64,000 nucleotides of DNA from Eubacterium sp. (GTDB lineage Bacteria; Bacillota; Clostridia; Lachnospirales; Lachnospiraceae): positions 1 to 64,000 of the forward strand of contig JAFRNE010000027.1 in the NCBI GenBank assembly GCA_017430325.1, given 5' to 3'. Shown here one piece after another: positions 8,754-17,357 of this stretch. Numbering within the stretch: position 1 is the first letter of the stretch; every line of letters starts with the position of its first letter. The position numbers and the translations under genes were made by a program. The notes under the pieces were generated by a model. That model saw nothing but the letters and a program-made list of their open reading frames with translations, had not been told where the DNA came from and ran no database searches.

Positions 8754-9122
8754 ATGAAAACGCTTATTGACGTAATAGCGATGGCCAATTGGGTTGTTAA
8801 TAATCTTGGAGGAGAGATAATACTTCTTTCTGAAAACGGAGAAACATTTGGAGCAAAAAGATCTGATTATGAGTGGAGAGGAAAATACTGGGAATTAAAA
8901 ACAGTAAAATCTGAACGATCAGTGGATAGCGCTCTAAGAAAAGCAATTAGTCAGATTTATGAAAAAACGGGAGGGGTAATTCTTGATTTTGGAAAGAATA
9001 ATGTAAAATTATCTCAAATAGAGGCAGCGATAAAATCCCGGCTTGAATCAAGTTGCCGTTTTAAGGTGGATATAATGATTATTACTTGTGGCCGACTGAA
9101 AAGAGTGTTTAGATTTGGATAA
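8754..9122 (+). CDS. Orphan CdiA-C-like PD-(D/E)XK nuclease domain protein
   Basis: This is a 122-residue soluble protein without signal peptide; ATG 8754 has AGGA nine bases upstream. It begins with a helix and NWVVNNLGGEIILL, followed by a nuclease-like core: D38 (in RSDYEW), then E47-x-K49 (WELKT). This arrangement, and the GGVILDF strand after an amphipathic helix (SALRKAISQI), match my recollection of the C-terminal tRNase toxin domain of CdiA-type contact-dependent inhibition proteins. Here it stands alone, without delivery domain and without an obvious immunity gene next to it. It converges with an XRE regulator gene. It may be a mobile-element relic, an orphan toxin module or a housekeeping nuclease of the same fold. 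Confidence 0.7.
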   Translation: MKTLIDVIAMANWVVNNLGGEIILLSENGETFGAKRSDYEWRGKYWELKTVKSERSVDSALRKAISQIYEKTGGVILDFGKNNVKLSQIEAAIKSRLESSCRFKVDIMIITCGRLKRVFRFG

Positions 9123-9180
9123 AAAAAGTGGGCGTTGCACCCCCGCCCTTACTGGCAGAGGCCCGGCCCCTTTGATTGTA

Positions 9181-9200
9181 TTTTATCAAATACGATAAAA
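9181..9200. repeat. Perfect inverted repeat between convergent genes
   Basis: TTTTATC and GATAAAA arms are separated by six bases. The site lies between the 3' ends of the nuclease gene and the XRE gene. It could act as a weak two-way terminator or a regulator site. A GC-rich GGGCG/CGCCC element at about 9131-9148 lies just upstream. Confidence 0.35.
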
Positions 9201-9227
9201 ATGTCAAGATAAAATATGCCTATGGTA

Positions 9228-9608
9228 TCAGATGTGCTCTTTATTCATCTCATTTATCTTCTTAGCGTAAGCAGTTAGACGCTTGATCTGCGCCTCGTCC
9301 CAGTTTTCGTAGCTTTCTACTATTGAGAAAAGGACGGGGTTATCTTTTTTGTTGATCGTTATTGAATCAGGCTCCGGGGAGTCGGTTTTTCCGGTCAAGT
9401 AATCAACAGAAGTGTTAAATACTCGTGCAATATCCTTAATCACATGGAGAGAAGGCTCACGTTCGCCGGATTCATATCTCAGATATGCCGGCTGAGACAC
9501 TCCGATTCTCCTTGAAGCTTCCTGCTTTGATATGTTCAATTGTTCCCTGCTTTTTATAAGACGGTCGATTATTATTTCCATGGTATTTATAATGCTTTCT
9601 GAATACAT
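9228..9608 (-). CDS. XRE/Cro-family transcriptional regulator
   Basis: This is a 126-residue cytosolic DNA-binding protein. Residues about 14-70 form a classic HTH_XRE domain: LNISKQEASRRIGVSQPAYL contains helices 2 and 3, followed by RYESGEREPSLHVIKDIARV and the usual VDYLTG end. The C-terminal 50 residues are helical and may dimerise. Neither the first Met nor the internal Met10 has a strong ribosome binding site. A near-ideal promoter (9641-9669) and an inverted repeat over the predicted start of transcription (9614-9635) suggest autorepression. It converges with the CdiA-C-like nuclease gene. The target genes are unknown. Confidence 0.9.
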   Translation of the reverse strand: MYSESIINTMEIIIDRLIKSREQLNISKQEASRRIGVSQPAYLRYESGEREPSLHVIKDIARVFNTSVDYLTGKTDSPEPDSITINKKDNPVLFSIVESYENWDEAQIKRLTAYAKKINEMNKEHI

Positions 9609-9613
9609 ATATT

Positions 9614-9635
9614 CGTCAAAATACTATTTTTAACG
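9614..9635 (-). promoter_or_regulatory. Candidate operator of the XRE regulator
   Basis: This 22-bp imperfect palindrome has arms CGTCAAAATA and TATTTTTAACG around one central base. It covers the transcription start predicted from the -10 box at 9641-9646 and lies just upstream of the regulator's start codon, the usual place for an autorepressor site. Confidence 0.5.
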
Positions 9636-9640
9636 TATTA

Positions 9641-9669
9641 ATTATACCAAAGACGTGCTCGTTTGTAAA
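9641..9669 (-). promoter_or_regulatory. Sigma-A-type promoter of the XRE regulator
   Basis: On the minus strand, TTTACA is followed by a 17-base spacer and a perfect TATAAT. Transcription would start near 9634, within the palindromic operator. Confidence 0.75.
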
Positions 9670-9814
9670 TGATATTGTATATACCAAAGGAATATCGGGC
9701 ATATTCGGTAAGAGAGGCGATGGCAAGACACGATTTGATGTGGCGGCAAAGTATGCTGACGGACGCATCTCTGTGAAGATAAGGGTATTAGAAAGTAAAG
9801 ATAAGCGGGGCTGA
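9662..9814 (+). pseudogene. Unrecognised 3' gene fragment
   Basis: The frame ending at TGA 9812-9814 is open across the whole stretch and reads like real protein (GDGKTRFDVAAKYADGRISV, ending ESKDKRG). It has no in-frame ATG, and its upstream end lies inside the XRE promoter. A terminator stem overlaps its stop codon as at the end of a genuine gene. It is probably the surviving tail of a deleted gene; no family was recognised. The rest of 9609-10069 holds only the XRE control sites and the terminator. Confidence 0.4.
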
Positions 9815-9830
9815 AGAGTCCCGCTTATTA
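9801..9830 (+). terminator. Terminator-like hairpin at the end of the gene fragment
   Basis: A perfect 9-bp stem (ATAAGCGGG with CCCGCTTAT) with a 10-base loop is followed by a weak U tract (TATAATTGTT). It overlaps the fragment's stop codon. Confidence 0.55.
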
Positions 9831-10069
9831 TAATTGTTAGCTTTTTCTTATAAACCGGTGCCTACAAACAAAACCTATCATTAATCAAACAACCACTTCA
9901 AACATATACATAGTATAATATAGTCGTGATATTGTACGCATTGGGGCGTTCAATAGTTTATGACCCGGGAAAATGATCATGGGAGTATGTGGGTTTCCCA
10001 GAATATAGATCACAAAAAATAAGGGTTACGAGAGAATCAGAAAAATACATAAAATTGGAGGGGTTGCTT

Positions 10070-13000
10070 ATGGTGAAGAGAAGGAAAAAACTAAGAACAA
10101 GATTAACGGCGGTGCTGCTTACGTTCGGCATGGTCGCTTCTTCGGTTGCGACAAACCTGCCGGGCAGGGTTTTTGGTGTGCCTGATGAGGCAAGGGAGGT
10201 TTATGCCGAAACAAATACGTGGACGGATGAGGAACATGGCGTTGTTTTTGAGTATGAAGATCTTGCAGAAGGTGGAGTAGTTATTAACGGTATCAAACCG
10301 TCAGACACTACAGTTGAGGATGGCACCTTGGATATTGTTATACCGGATACTATAGATGGCAAGGCAGTAAAAGATACCAAGCTGGGAATCACTATCTCAA
10401 ACCAAAACAAGTATAAAAGCTTAACAATTAACAGCACAAGTCTCAAAACTCTATCATATCCTTTTGCCAGATCCTGCGAATATTTGCAGAGTGTTGCCTT
10501 TGCTGAAGACTGCCAGATAGAGACAATTGCTGATGAGGCTTTTAAAGGCTGCATAAGCCTTACAACAATTACGCTTCCAAATACTGTGGAGACCATTGGA
10601 AGAGAAACTTTTTCTGGATGTAATAGTCTCACTACAGTTAATCTGGGAAGTAGTGTTAAGACTATAGGAGAGAGTGCTTTTCAGGGAACCAAGCTTGCAA
10701 GTATTTCTTTCCCTGCTAGCCTCACTGAAATAGGGAAAAGTGCCTTTTATAATCTTGACAGTCTTACTGAAATCACCTTCCCTGCTGATTCCGAACTCAC
10801 CACTATAGGTGAAACAGCTTTTTATCACTGTGATATGACCGAATTAAATCTTCCGAACTCTCTTGAAGAGATAGGCGAGGATGCGTTTAAATACTGCGCA
10901 CAGATTAAAACAATCACCTGGCCGCAGAACAACCCGAAGTTTACAACAATTAGGGGATTTTACGGTAGTTCGGGTCTGGAAAACAGTGTTTTAAGAAATA
11001 TTCCGTCATCAGTAACAACAATAGCTGATAATGCTTTTTATCAAACTCATTTTTCTGAAATATATATTTCACCTTTTATAAGTACCATAGGAAAGAATGC
11101 ATTTGCCAATGATGAAGGATTTTTGAGGGGAGACATTATTATTGCAGATAGTTCTGTAGAACTTACTATTGAAGAGAAGGCTTTCTACCAGGTCTTTGAT
11201 AATACTGTGGGGCAGTATACAGCGGACAATCCAAAAGAAATTGTATTGCCAAAGAGGGTTGTAGAGATTCAGGATGGATCCTTCGATCTAAAATATAAAA
11301 ACAATCATAAATTCACGATTAAAAACGATTCAATCAGAATAGTTGGTGATCCATGGACTAATCTCGGATATACATATTTTAGTTATCCCAATACACTTAC
11401 AGAAGAAAAGTCTCCTAGTTTTACGGCATATAAGAATAGTTGTGAGGCAGGAGAAAAACATTCGGCTAATAATGAAAATCTATATATGTTTTCATTATTT
11501 GACCCAATAGTAAAACACACCATCACAGGAACGGTTCCTGTCGGAGCCACGGTAAAAGCAAAGATTAACAATGGTGAGAATACAGATATAGCATTGGATG
11601 AAAGTAACAGCTTTAGTTTTGATACAGTAGAAAAGAGCAATATTGTCATCACTATTTCTAAGGAAGGCTATAAGGACTACACTCTGGAAATGACATCTGA
11701 TATGTTCGCTACTAATTGGACAATAGGAGAAATAACTATAGACCAGATGGTGGCACTTTCCACAGTTGGAAACCTTGATGTTACACTCGCCGGAGAAGCT
11801 TCGGGTGGCGTTAATATTTCGGTGTTTGATGAGAACGGTGACCTTTATGTAAGCGATTCAACAGGCGCAGATGCTTATGCATTAACAGGCCTTCCGGAAG
11901 GAACATATACTGTTATTGCATTTGCAAATAATGGTTATATTTCCGGTATTTCCAGCCTTGCCGGCTTAAACGAGCTTGGTATAGCTGAAAGTAATTATGC
12001 TAAAGCAAGCGTTACGATTGAGAAAGAAAAAACAACAACCTGCAGTCTGACGGTTCCGAAGATGCCTACAAGTGTTTACCTCGATGTTGTTGATACTATG
12101 GGCAGTTTTGTAGCGGTCGACAGAAGCACTGTTACAACAAATACAGGAGCATATGGAAAGATATTCTATCAGATGAAGGATGGACATAAGGCTGATTCTG
12201 TGAAGATATTTGTTCCTGATGGATTTAATGTAACTTCGGTAACTACAAGTACGAATAGCTATCCAGTGGAGAGTGTGTATAATGCTGATACCGGAATCAT
12301 AACAATTAGCGGATTAGCAGGGGATGCAAAGGACAGTGGAACAATCTATGTAGGACTTGTTGGTGAATCTGCGGGAACATATTGCATCAGTGCTTCTGTG
12401 ACCTCTTCATCAGTAACAGTTCCGGTAGGAAGCTATGATTTTGAGGTGGTTGATATTGATCTGGTTGTTAAAGAGGATGTTCTGTCAACAGGCAATGCTT
12501 CAATTACAGTTTATGCACAGCCAATGACAGAGATCATGCTGAGCATAAGCGGAACAGAAGCTCAAAGCATCGGAACGACCAACATGCTTGGCTACCTTAT
12601 CACGACCGTAGAGCTGACAGATGAGTATATTTGGGGCGCATTATGTACTCTTAAAGCAAAAGCTGTAATAAATGGTCATGATTGTGAAGATTATGAGACG
12701 GTACGTGTTGTTAAAAAAGATGTTGAGATAAAGGATTTCTTCTTCATTCACGCTAATCACAAATACTATATCGTTAAGGACGGTGTTGATAAGTCTAACG
12801 ATTATTATACTTATGTTGCAAACGGAACAGAAGAAGCGAAGTATTGGACCTTCGGAGCAGTATTAAGGAAAAGCAGCAGTCTGGATGGCGATGTTATGAT
12901 CAATATTCAGATGCTTGATGGAAGCTGCAGGCAGGAGGCATTAAGCCTGATTTCTTCTAAGAAGATAGACAGTAAAACATATGAGACAGAATACAGTGCT

Positions 13001-16000
13001 TCTATTTATATTGATACTGCAGGTAACCATGTATTTGATGATTCTCTGGTTCCGGAAGGATTTGATCTTTATTATAACAGCAATGTAACGACAATGAAGG
13101 AAATAATCACCGGCGAGAAGGAAGTAAGTTCTGATGACGGCCAAAGAGATGCTGCCAGAGAAAACAGTACTGATAAGACGGACAAAGAAAAGCTTCTTGC
13201 TGCAATTGATGCGAATGCTGAGGCTATATATGTAAAAAGAAAAAAAGCTTACGAAGAGGCATGGACAAGCCTGACTAATAAGTATACCGTTCTGCCGAGT
13301 GAAGGTGATGGCCACATAACAGCTCAGGAATGGCTCGATAATGAAATATATGAGCAGTTCTTTGATTATAACAGTTTCCTGTTCCCTTCTAAGATTAAAG
13401 GTTTGGATACTCTGACCGAAGATGAGCAGACTATGATTAATTCACTTACGGCTGAAGAGTTATCAGAGTTTGAAGCCCTTGATGCAACAATGAAAGAGAT
13501 TATGGATGCTTTGATGTATATAATGGGTTCAAGCAAACCGTTGTATGAGTATAAGGATCTTAATGAGTATTTAGCTGATAACTATGAGACTCAGGAGTCG
13601 TTGTATAGTATGACCAAGGCGGATGCTTTGAGTAAGGGCTATGTGATTATGAAGGATAGTGCAGAGGAAGGCACAGTTCTTTATAATTTCAGTGATAATA
13701 GTATGCTTGTTTATGAATATGACGGTAGCTCTCCAAAGACTTCAGATGGCGTTTTAGCCGCTACTGAAGGATCAAGAGGTTCAAGTGACGGTAAGCCGAA
13801 GGCTGCTATGAAGCCAAAGAAGAATAAGCATAATATGGATAAGGTAAATGAGTATGCTTCTACTGCTGAAAACCTGTCCGGTTATGCTGATGTTCTTGTG
13901 GGATCGGTAGACACTATAGCAGAGAAATATGAGTATTGGAATAAGCCGGGTGTGAAGCAAACGCTTGACGTGTCCGGAAAGATCACCGGAAGTCTGAATA
14001 CTGTTCTTGGTTTTAATAAATGGGCTCTGCAGAGTACTGAATACAATTTAGGTCTGCAGGAGACCATGAAATATGAAGATAAGATCAGAGTATTTAATAG
14101 GAAATATACGCTGGATGATCTGACAAAGAAGTTCCAAGCAGGAAAGATAAGCTATGACTGTTATATTAACAGGATGGATGAAAGAAGATATTTAAATATC
14201 TTGGCTGATACTTCCAGATTAAGAGATGAGTGGGTAAGTGATTGTGTTACACTTACGGCAACAGCAGCTATTACCGGAGCAGTATTACTCGGGGCAGAAT
14301 TTATAGTGCCGGCAGCGGCCGGTGGTGCAGCGACCGGAGGCGCGGCTGCAGCAGGTGCAGCTGCGGAAACAGCTGTGGGAGCAACTGGAGCAACGGCGGC
14401 ACAGTATATATCAGCTGCATCTCTTGGTACAGGAGTCGGATCAGTGGTACTTGACGAATATGTTTCTGCTGTTACAGCAGATTGGAACAGTAAGATCAGT
14501 AAGTGCCAGGAAGAATATATTAAGGCACATCTGAAAGCTGAGTATGGATGTGCTGATGAAAAGACCAAGGCTAAGTTCCAGAAGAGAATCCTGTACGATC
14601 CATCTGGTTTTGTGTACGAAGCTGTTGAGTCAAACAAAGTTGAAGGAGCTACGGCAACGGTTATCTTTGCAGACTCGGGTGATGCATGGGATGCATCGGC
14701 TCACGAACAGGTTAATCCGCAGATAACAGATATTTATGGAAGTTTTGCATGGGATGTGCCTGACGGAACATACAAGGTTAAGGTTGAGAAGGATGGCTAT
14801 GAGACGGCTTATACGGATGCACTTGAAGTTCCACCGCCACGTATGGATGTAAGGATTCCACTTGTTACGAAGAAAGCGCCGGAGGTTGAGTCGCTGAATG
14901 CGTACACGGACTACATCGAGATAATCTTCACGCAGTACATGAAGATAGACGATAAGTCGGAAATAGTTGCGACGGTTAACGGAAAGAGTGTTGCGGCATC
15001 GTCATTTGAGTGGCAGGACGCTGAAGAGAGTCCAAGCGGTGAGAAATATGCGAAGGTTGTCAGAATACCGGTTCCGGCAGGAACGAAGGTTGGCGACACT
15101 CTGGATGTTCAGATCAGCAAGGCTAAGAATTATGCTGATATTCCAATGAATCCGGCATACAGCGAGAAGGCTAAAGTAACTCACAGGCCTACAGAGATAA
15201 TCTTAAACTACGAGACTGTGCTTACGATGCAGGCCGGAAATGACAAGAACATCACTGTCAGGATCAAGGACGAGAACGGCGATTACATGGAAGGTGTTAG
15301 CATATCAGCTCTGATCGAAAATGAGTACCTTGCTGAGCTGGCTGACGCAACACTTGTGACCGACGAGGAAGGCAAGGCTGTATTTAAGGCAAGCGCACTT
15401 CTTCCTGGACTTACAAATACAACCTTCAAGGTTGATGGAACAACTCTCAAGAAGAATATTAAGGTTCGGATCGAGACTGAAGCGGTTAGACCTAAGCGCC
15501 CGACAGCAAGTATCGCAGGCGTTGATTTCAGCGAAGGAGCACCGAAGGAGAATTACCTGACGGTTGCGGCAGGAAGCGTTCTTAAGCTTGAATGTGCAAC
15601 AGAAGGTGCGACGATCTATTATACGCTCGATGACACATGTCCGTGCCAGAATTCAAGCAGCAGGCACGAATATACCGGCCCGATCACGATCACCGAGAAC
15701 TGCAGGATCAGGATCGCGGCATACAAGGACGGCCTCGAATACAGTGAGAGGATAAACCTTAACATCACAGTAAGGGAGCCTGAGGAGTTCGAGATCAGCT
15801 ACGACCTGAACGGCGGTACGCTGAACGGCAAGACCGGAATTATCGTCGAGAAGCATCTTGAGGGTGAGGAGATCACAATACCTGATGCTCCGACACGTGA
15901 CGGTTACAAGTTCGACTACTGGCAGGGTTCAAAGCTTTATCCTGGTGACAAATACGTTATCACCGAGGATCATACCTTCAAGGCAGTATGGATAGCCCTT

Positions 16001-16276
16001 GATGAGGATGAGCAGGACGATGAGGAAGTTGAAGAAGTTGAAGATAAGGATAGTCCATCGGGCGATAAGTCGTCGGATGACGAGGCCTCGAATGATTCGA
16101 ATGGCAGCGGCGCAAAGGATGCTACGATCGATGTTCCTGACAACAGCAAGTCTGCAGAGAACGACGTGGCGGCTAAGACTGGTGATCCGTTTGATCCGGT
16201 ACTTTGGACAGTGATCATGCTTACGGCATTTGCCGGATGGCTGGCAGTGATCATGTTGAAGAAAAAACGTAAATAA
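10070..16276 (+). CDS. Giant BspA-type leucine-rich-repeat surface protein with C-terminal membrane anchor
   Basis: The protein has 2068 residues from ATG 10070, with GGAGGGG at 10057-10063; upstream in-frame codons from 9989 are rejected. After a signal peptide ending near VYAE come LRR_5/BspA repeats (about 60-470, for example NTVETIGRETFSGCNSL), several carboxypeptidase-regulatory/Ig-like beta domains, a charged helical middle, and an Ala/Gly-rich hydrophobic stretch near 1405-1445 (VPAAAGGAATGGAAAAGAAA). A further beta domain with a PDGTYKVKV motif, a chitobiase C-terminal-like domain (GATIYYTLDD), an InlB/Flg_new repeat (YDLNGGTLNG) and an acidic Ser/Asp linker follow. The end has KTGDPFDP, a membrane helix and KKKRK. 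This resembles a sortase anchor, but the LP of LPxTG is missing. The role is probably adhesion or host interaction. Confidence 0.85.
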   Translation: MVKRRKKLRTRLTAVLLTFGMVASSVATNLPGRVFGVPDEAREVYAETNTWTDEEHGVVFEYEDLAEGGVVINGIKPSDTTVEDGTLDIVIPDTIDGKAVKDTKLGITISNQNKYKSLTINSTSLKTLSYPFARSCEYLQSVAFAEDCQIETIADEAFKGCISLTTITLPNTVETIGRETFSGCNSLTTVNLGSSVKTIGESAFQGTKLASISFPASLTEIGKSAFYNLDSLTEITFPADSELTTIGETAFYHCDMTELNLPNSLEEIGEDAFKYCAQIKTITWPQNNPKFTTIRGFYGSSGLENSVLRNIPSSVTTIADNAFYQTHFSEIYISPFISTIGKNAFANDEGFLRGDIIIADSSVELTIEEKAFYQVFDNTVGQYTADNPKEIVLPKRVVEIQDGSFDLKYKNNHKFTIKNDSIRIVGDPWTNLGYTYFSYPNTLTEEKSPSFTAYKNSCEAGEKHSANNENLYMFSLFDPIVKHTITGTVPVGATVKAKINNGENTDIALDESNSFSFDTVEKSNIVITISKEGYKDYTLEMTSDMFATNWTIGEITIDQMVALSTVGNLDVTLAGEASGGVNISVFDENGDLYVSDSTGADAYALTGLPEGTYTVIAFANNGYISGISSLAGLNELGIAESNYAKASVTIEKEKTTTCSLTVPKMPTSVYLDVVDTMGSFVAVDRSTVTTNTGAYGKIFYQMKDGHKADSVKIFVPDGFNVTSVTTSTNSYPVESVYNADTGIITISGLAGDAKDSGTIYVGLVGESAGTYCISASVTSSSVTVPVGSYDFEVVDIDLVVKEDVLSTGNASITVYAQPMTEIMLSISGTEAQSIGTTNMLGYLITTVELTDEYIWGALCTLKAKAVINGHDCEDYETVRVVKKDVEIKDFFFIHANHKYYIVKDGVDKSNDYYTYVANGTEEAKYWTFGAVLRKSSSLDGDVMINIQMLDGSCRQEALSLISSKKIDSKTYETEYSASIYIDTAGNHVFDDSLVPEGFDLYYNSNVTTMKEIITGEKEVSSDDGQRDAARENSTDKTDKEKLLAAIDANAEAIYVKRKKAYEEAWTSLTNKYTVLPSEGDGHITAQEWLDNEIYEQFFDYNSFLFPSKIKGLDTLTEDEQTMINSLTAEELSEFEALDATMKEIMDALMYIMGSSKPLYEYKDLNEYLADNYETQESLYSMTKADALSKGYVIMKDSAEEGTVLYNFSDNSMLVYEYDGSSPKTSDGVLAATEGSRGSSDGKPKAAMKPKKNKHNMDKVNEYASTAENLSGYADVLVGSVDTIAEKYEYWNKPGVKQTLDVSGKITGSLNTVLGFNKWALQSTEYNLGLQETMKYEDKIRVFNRKYTLDDLTKKFQAGKISYDCYINRMDERRYLNILADTSRLRDEWVSDCVTLTATAAITGAVLLGAEFIVPAAAGGAATGGAAAAGAAAETAVGATGATAAQYISAASLGTGVGSVVLDEYVSAVTADWNSKISKCQEEYIKAHLKAEYGCADEKTKAKFQKRILYDPSGFVYEAVESNKVEGATATVIFADSGDAWDASAHEQVNPQITDIYGSFAWDVPDGTYKVKVEKDGYETAYTDALEVPPPRMDVRIPLVTKKAPEVESLNAYTDYIEIIFTQYMKIDDKSEIVATVNGKSVAASSFEWQDAEESPSGEKYAKVVRIPVPAGTKVGDTLDVQISKAKNYADIPMNPAYSEKAKVTHRPTEIILNYETVLTMQAGNDKNITVRIKDENGDYMEGVSISALIENEYLAELADATLVTDEEGKAVFKASALLPGLTNTTFKVDGTTLKKNIKVRIETEAVRPKRPTASIAGVDFSEGAPKENYLTVAAGSVLKLECATEGATIYYTLDDTCPCQNSSSRHEYTGPITITENCRIRIAAYKDGLEYSERINLNITVREPEEFEISYDLNGGTLNGKTGIIVEKHLEGEEITIPDAPTRDGYKFDYWQGSKLYPGDKYVITEDHTFKAVWIALDEDEQDDEEVEEVEDKDSPSGDKSSDDEASNDSNGSGAKDATIDVPDNSKSAENDVAAKTGDPFDPVLWTVIMLTAFAGWLAVIMLKKKRK

Positions 16277-16358
16277 TCGGTTTTGAGCCGGAGTGGACGG
16301 CGTTCAAATAACAGGCTTCAAATTACAGAAAAATCAATGTTTTAAAAGATATTCACGG

Positions 16359-16394
16359 GGTGCCGGCAGTTTTTTGCAGGCACCTTTACTTTGC
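16359..16394 (+). terminator. Terminator after the BspA-type gene
   Basis: The stem GGTGCC-G-GCA pairs with TGC-A-GGCACC (one mismatch) and is followed by TTTACTTTG. The tail overlaps the -35 region of the next promoter. Confidence 0.6.
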
Positions 16395-16418
16395 TACAAA
16401 ACTTCTGTGTGATATAAT
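16391..16418 (+). promoter_or_regulatory. Promoter of the VanX-like dipeptidase gene
   Basis: TTGCTA, a 16-base spacer and a perfect TATAAT, 57 bases before the start codon. Confidence 0.55.
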
Positions 16419-16475
16419 AAATAACAGTTATTATGGGTGGTTGAAACATCATTACAATAGGAAGGAGAAGGGAAC

Positions 16476-17135
16476 ATGAGGACAGAATATATCAAGGATA
16501 TAACGAAGGATCCGTCGGGCTTTGTGCTGCTTTCGGACGTGATCCCGCACATAGTGCAGGAAATACGTTATTTTTCAACCTACAATTTTGTAGGGGAGAG
16601 GGTTGACGGTTATGAGGAGCCGTGCGCGCTTCTGACGAAGGAGGCCGCGAGGGCGCTGAAGACGGTCAGCAATGAAATGATGGTGCAGGGCTACAGATTG
16701 AAAATATTTGATGCATACAGGCCGGCCACAGCGGTAAAGCATTTTGTTTTGTGGGGCCTGGAGGATCAGGACATCCGCATGAAGCCGTATTTTTATCCGG
16801 ATCTGGAGAAGACCGAGCTTTTCTCGAAGGGCTATGTTGCGAAGCAGTCGAGCCACAGCCGCGGAAGCACGGTGGACCTGACGCTGCTGGACATGAGAAC
16901 CGGAAAGGAAGTGGATATGGGCAGTCCTTTCGATCTGTTTGGGGAGCTGTCGCATCCGGACTGCAGGGATGTGACGGACGAGCAGTTTGAAAACCGTATG
17001 ATACTGCAGAAGGTTATGGTGCGGAACGGGTTTAAGCCGATCGACTGTGAGTGGTGGCACTTCACGCTGGAGAACGAGCCGTATCCGGACACATATTTTG
17101 ACTTCCCGCTGTCGTCGGAGTATCTGAGAAAATAA
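16476..17135 (+). CDS. D-alanyl-D-alanine dipeptidase, VanX/DdpX family (M15D)
   Basis: This is a 219-residue enzyme from ATG 16476, preceded by AAGGAGAAGG. It hydrolyses the D-Ala-D-Ala dipeptide with a zinc ion. The zinc-site signature is complete: SxHxxGxxxD (H127, D134 in SSHSRGSTVDL) and ExxH (E192, H195 in CEWWHF). The substrate-pocket motif DAYRP is also present. There is no signal peptide, so it is cytosolic, and length is typical of the family. It stands alone between terminators with its own promoter. VanH, VanA and VanRS genes are absent, so the expected role is D-Ala-D-Ala turnover or wall recycling, not a glycopeptide-resistance operon. Confidence 0.93.
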   Translation: MRTEYIKDITKDPSGFVLLSDVIPHIVQEIRYFSTYNFVGERVDGYEEPCALLTKEAARALKTVSNEMMVQGYRLKIFDAYRPATAVKHFVLWGLEDQDIRMKPYFYPDLEKTELFSKGYVAKQSSHSRGSTVDLTLLDMRTGKEVDMGSPFDLFGELSHPDCRDVTDEQFENRMILQKVMVRNGFKPIDCEWWHFTLENEPYPDTYFDFPLSSEYLRK

Positions 17136-17142
17136 CAATTAT

Positions 17143-17169
17143 GCGGATGGCTGGCCCGTCCGCTTTTTT
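17143..17169 (+). terminator. Terminator after the VanX-like gene
   Basis: The stem GCGGATGG pairs with CCGTCCGC (one mismatch) and is followed by six T. It ends a single-gene transcript. Confidence 0.8.
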
Positions 17170-17357
17170 GAGATTGCTGCAAACAGAGAGGCTGCTGCCG
17201 GCAAATAAGATTTGTATTTTCTGCTTGATATTTTTGGGAAAACGGTTATTATTGTACTTTGTCGGGCAAAAAGGCATATTCATAAGTAAGAATTGATATG
17301 TTGAGACCCGCCTGAGAACTATATTGGTACAAATAATAGTAAGTCAGAGGAAAGATC

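Noticed and set aside
16476..17135. Part of a glycopeptide-resistance (van) operon
   Set aside because: No VanH, VanA/B, VanR or VanS genes adjoin; it is a single-gene unit between terminators.
16575..17138. 187-codon minus-strand open frame opposite the VanX-like gene
   Set aside because: Arg/His/Leu-rich antisense translation with no start signal, opposite a gene with a complete active site.
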